This document shows positions 61,524 to 64,000 of a stretch of DNA of 64,000 bases, piece after piece. Source of the stretch: Providencia alcalifaciens (GTDB lineage: Bacteria; Pseudomonadota; Gammaproteobacteria; Enterobacterales; Enterobacteriaceae). The notes under the pieces are model-generated. The model had not been told where the DNA came from. It was given only the letters and a program-made list of their open reading frames with translations, and made no database searches. The first letter of the stretch is position 1. Every line of letters begins with the position of its first letter. The stretch spans positions 1,922,001 through 1,986,000 of the forward strand of contig NZ_OU659204.1 in assembly GCF_915403165.1 (NCBI RefSeq). The letters run 5' to 3'. The translations under genes and the position numbers were made by a program.

Positions 61524-62405
61524 ATGCGTTTTGATATGGTTGATTTACGTTTATTTGTAAATATCCACAAAGCTGGGAGTATTACAGCGGGGGCGAATCT
61601 ATCTAATTTAAGTTTGCAATCAGCCAGTGAACGTATTCGGGGCATGGAAAGTGAGCTTGGTGTTTTATTATTGACACGCTCTTCATCGGGAATAAAACTG
61701 ACAAATGCAGGCTTGGCATTATTGAATCACGCGAATCAGGTGCTATTGCAAATCGACCATATGCGCAGTGAATTGCGTCAATACAGCCAAGGTTTACGGG
61801 GGTATATTGACCTGTTATGCAACTCTTCGGCACAGGCCGGTTTTCTTCCCAAAAAATTAGCGGACTATCTGCAAAAACACCCAAATATTAGCGTTGGGAT
61901 CCGTGAAATGCCAAGTGAAAAAATCATCAATAGCCTTAATAACCAAATGGCAAATTTAGGCATTGTGGCAAATCCGTCGTCATTGAATGACTTAGAATTT
62001 AAATTTTTATGTGATGACCATTTAGTTATTTTCGCACCACCATCCAATGATTTGAATAATCACAGCATCTCTTCATTAAACCAAATTGGAAACCATGATT
62101 TTATTGGACTTTCTCAAGGCAATGCATTGCAGGATTATATTGACCATCATGCACTGAGCGAAGGAGTTTCATTTAATTACCGAATGCGTTTAGCAACGAT
62201 GGACGCGGTGATGCAGTTAGTGAGTGAAGGGCTTGGCTATGCCATTTTACCGCAACAAGTCATATCACGCTTTATCGGAATATATCCAGGAAATATCATT
62301 CCTTTATCTGGTGAATGGGCAAAGCGCAAATTATACATTTGCACCCGAAGATTTGATGAATTACCGAGTTATATGGATGAGTTTGTTAAGTTTTTACTTG
62401 AATAA
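61524..62405 (+). CDS. LysR-family regulator
   Basis: A 293-aa LysR-type regulator: MVDLRLFVNIHKAGSITAGA, then LQSASERIRGMESELGVLLL, with an effector domain that includes YIDLLCNSSAQAGFLPKKLA. GGAG lies 6 bases before the ATG. The 3' end overlaps the convergent TauE-family gene by 12 bp. That transporter and the monooxygenase gene beyond it are the likely targets. The 26-bp palindrome at 63257 could be its site. Confidence 0.8.
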   Translation: MRFDMVDLRLFVNIHKAGSITAGANLSNLSLQSASERIRGMESELGVLLLTRSSSGIKLTNAGLALLNHANQVLLQIDHMRSELRQYSQGLRGYIDLLCNSSAQAGFLPKKLADYLQKHPNISVGIREMPSEKIINSLNNQMANLGIVANPSSLNDLEFKFLCDDHLVIFAPPSNDLNNHSISSLNQIGNHDFIGLSQGNALQDYIDHHALSEGVSFNYRMRLATMDAVMQLVSEGLGYAILPQQVISRFIGIYPGNIIPLSGEWAKRKLYICTRRFDELPSYMDEFVKFLLE

Positions 62406-63110
62406 CATGTAAATACCTAAAACTATTAATCCTAAGAAAAAACAGCGCCTAAATATTTTTTCACTGATTAAATTTCTACAATATTGCCCCACATACATGC
62501 CAATAATCGCAGGAATAAGTGCTATTGACGATATGTAATAATCTATAGTCTCTCTGTTATTCTCTCTGAATAATAATATGGCCAATGCAATTGTTGACGC
62601 GGTAAACGCGAGGCCTAGTGTTTGTATTAATTCATTTTTATTAAGATTCAGCGATTGTAAATAAGGAACAGCAGGGATCACAAAAACCCCCGTGGCTGCG
62701 GTAATAACTCCAGTCATATAACCAATTAGTGGGGATAACCATCGTTCATTTTTACCCGATGTTGACGATTTAGGGAGGAATATGGCCACTAATCCATAAA
62801 TGATTAATATCAGACCCAGTGCAGGAAATACCCACTCTGATGCTGAACTCAATTTTGGTAATGGGCTATAAACAGTGCCAATAAAAATAGCGATAATAAA
62901 TAAGTAAAATCGTCGAATTAAGTTTAAAAATTTACCACCGATCATAAGCTGCCATATATTGGTGACGAAAGATGGAATAATTAGAATGCTTGCTGCTACA
63001 GCAGGCTCCATGACCGTTGTTAATAAGCCCATCGATAATGTTGGCAAGCCTAGTCCAATAACTCCTTTAACAAATCCCGCCAAAAAGAAGATCAATAAAA
63101 TTAACGCCAT
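62394..63110 (-). CDS. TauE/SafE-family (sulfite/sulfonate exporter type) membrane protein
   Basis: A 238-aa membrane protein of the TauE/SafE (UPF0721) family with two related halves: FLAGFVKGVIGLGLPTLSMG in the first and IGYMTGVITAATGVFVIPAV in the second. About seven to eight helices. The family transports organosulfur or other small anions; substrate here unknown. AAAGG stands about 10 bases before the ATG. Divergent to the monooxygenase gene and convergent with a LysR gene. Confidence 0.85.
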   Translation of the reverse strand: MALILLIFFLAGFVKGVIGLGLPTLSMGLLTTVMEPAVAASILIIPSFVTNIWQLMIGGKFLNLIRRFYLFIIAIFIGTVYSPLPKLSSASEWVFPALGLILIIYGLVAIFLPKSSTSGKNERWLSPLIGYMTGVITAATGVFVIPAVPYLQSLNLNKNELIQTLGLAFTASTIALAILLFRENNRETIDYYISSIALIPAIIGMYVGQYCRNLISEKIFRRCFFLGLIVLGIYMLFK

Positions 63111-63256
63111 ATTGGATTTACCTTTGAGTTGATAAGTATTGCTTAAAGGGTAATCAATTAAATAAAAACAACCTATACGGATTATTTTTAGGGGGGCTTC
63201 GGAAAATACAGAGTAAGGTTTTCAGCAAGTTACAGCTACTATTGTCATCAATGTTG

Positions 63257-63282
63257 GTCATTTCGATAGTTATCGAAGTGAC
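63257..63282. promoter_or_regulatory. 26-bp dyad between the TauE and monooxygenase genes
   Basis: GTCATTTCGATA-GT-TATCGAAGTGAC: 12-base arms with one mismatched pair. It lies 50 bases upstream of the monooxygenase-gene start. Likely an operator, perhaps for the nearby LysR protein. Confidence 0.5.
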
Positions 63283-63331
63283 ATGAATACGAGATTGATA
63301 ACCTATTTAGCGGTTAACAAGGAGACATGAA

Positions 63332-63646
63332 ATGATCGCAGTGATATTTGAAGCACGTATTGCACCAAATAAACAGGAACGCTATTTATCTTTAGCGGAA
63401 AAGTTAAAGCCATTATTGAGCGATATTGAAGGGTTTATTTCAATCGAGCGTTTTCAAAGTTTATCGCACGAAGGCAAATTATTGTCACTGTCATGGTGGG
63501 AAAGTGAGTCCGCTGTTTTGCAATGGAAACAGAATATTTTGCACATGAAGGCTCAGCAAGAAGGTCGAGAAACGATTTTTGATTTTTACAAAATCAGTAT
63601 TGTTAATATGGTTCGAGAATATTCATTTGAAAAGGATAAGCAATAA
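63332..63646 (+). CDS. Antibiotic-biosynthesis-monooxygenase (ABM) domain protein
   Basis: A 104-aa dimeric alpha-beta barrel protein: [40 protein letters not shown] and [20 protein letters not shown] match the ABM domain, with the usual W-x-S/D and H-x-x-A/M-Q (HMKAQQ) segments. Such proteins include small cofactor-free monooxygenases and quinone- or haem-related enzymes; substrate unknown. AAGGAG stands 7 bases before the ATG. Its stop overlaps the next start (TAATG), so the pair is coupled. Confidence 0.8.
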   Translation: MIAVIFEARIAPNKQERYLSLAEKLKPLLSDIEGFISIERFQSLSHEGKLLSLSWWESESAVLQWKQNILHMKAQQEGRETIFDFYKISIVNMVREYSFEKDKQ

Positions 63647-64000
63647 TGTTTGATATTCATGTGGTTTTAGATGGTAAACCAGGGCAATTAGCGCTGTTAG
63701 GAAAAACATTAGGTAATAACAATGTAGGCTTGGAAGGTGGTGGGGTATTTACCGTCGATGGAAAAAGCCACGCTCATTTTCTTGTCGAGGATGGGAACAA
63801 AGCGAAAACTGTTTTAGAATCTATGGGATTATCTGTTGAAATTAACAAGCCGATTATCCGTAAATTAAGACAGGAAAAACCCGGAGAGTTAGGGGAAATA
63901 GCGCAAATATTAGCGGATCATGATGTAAATATTTTAGTGCAATACAGCGATCATGCTAATCAACTGATACTGATTACAGATAAAACGGATATTGCAGAAT
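63646..64000 (+). CDS. ACT-domain protein (partial, runs off the right edge)
   Basis: The first ~118 codons are visible. [20 protein letters not shown] opens an ACT-like fold and a second unit begins at [20 protein letters not shown], with the typical P-G-x-L element in both. Tandem ACT units bind amino acids or similar ligands. The start overlaps the ABM gene's stop by one base and AAAGGA lies about 9 bases upstream, so the two proteins are made together. The C-terminus is not in the window, so further domains cannot be excluded. Confidence 0.75.
   Translation, partial: MFDIHVVLDGKPGQLALLGKTLGNNNVGLEGGGVFTVDGKSHAHFLVEDGNKAKTVLESMGLSVEINKPIIRKLRQEKPGELGEIAQILADHDVNILVQYSDHANQLILITDKTDIAE

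Noticed and set aside
1..64000. CRISPR arrays, tRNA or rRNA genes, insertion sequences, prophage genes or integrase/attachment sites.
   Set aside because: I looked for direct-repeat/spacer patterns, cloverleaf-like segments, transposase or integrase motifs and terminal inverted repeats and saw none.

Overview
The window looks like the chromosome of a gamma-proteobacterium of the order Enterobacterales. The family is most likely Morganellaceae and the best guess is Providencia. The grounds are AT-leaning DNA and many full-length proteins that I recognise as moderately diverged relatives of E. coli K-12 proteins: DdlA, YqfB, DcyD, YdhP, Ada, YdeE, YqhD, YehI/L/M/P/Q, AlkB, YaiI, MnmH, YjbD, Gss and YjjJ. 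These assignments come from memory of the family sequences, not from a search. I see no rRNA, tRNA, CRISPR array, insertion sequence, phage gene or replication origin.

Layout. 1-9 kb: the tail of an aminotransferase-like protein, a NUDIX hydrolase, a LysE exporter with a LysR regulator, ddlA, two paralogous GNAT proteins around a secreted alpha/beta hydrolase, yqfB, and a LysR/EamA pair. 9-23 kb: an NhaC-type transporter with dcyD, a GNAT, an AraC regulator, LysR/ydhP, an Ada protein that has lost its zinc cysteines, two tiny tandem ORFs, a MocR regulator, ydeE, XRE/DHA2 exporter, and yqhD. 24-32 kb: a peptidase-fold protein with a TetR regulator and a 30-bp perfect palindrome, a 4[4Fe-4S] protein, an esterase, an MFS/LysR pair, and a RidA-dehydratase-YheO-type operon. 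32.8-43.5 kb: the five-gene DUF4132-MoxR-DUF5682-VWA-SWIM operon (yehI-L-M-P-Q type). 43.6-64 kb: MarR/EamA, alkB, an aldolase-type lyase, TetR/MFS, yaiI, a LysE exporter, mnmH, yjbD, gss, a porin, MerR/MFS, a P-loop/DUF523/yjjJ group, LysR/TauE, and a monooxygenase/ACT-domain pair cut by the window edge.

How the genes work together. The dominant theme is small regulator-plus-exporter modules. I count nine (LysE, EamA twice, YdhP, DHA2, two other MFS pairs with LysR or TetR, MerR-MFS, TauE). Several have a visible operator between regulator and target: twin MarR palindromes, paired TetR half-site repeats, and a MerR-type promoter with a 19-bp spacer.

The most interesting system is the yeh-type operon. 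A MoxR AAA+ ATPase and a MIDAS-containing VWA protein are the usual core of a chaperone-like remodelling machine. Here they travel with a very large DUF4132/HEAT protein, a DUF5682 protein with a hydrolase-like H/E/R/H residue pattern, and a SWIM zinc-finger protein. The cellular role of this set is, as far as I know, undescribed.
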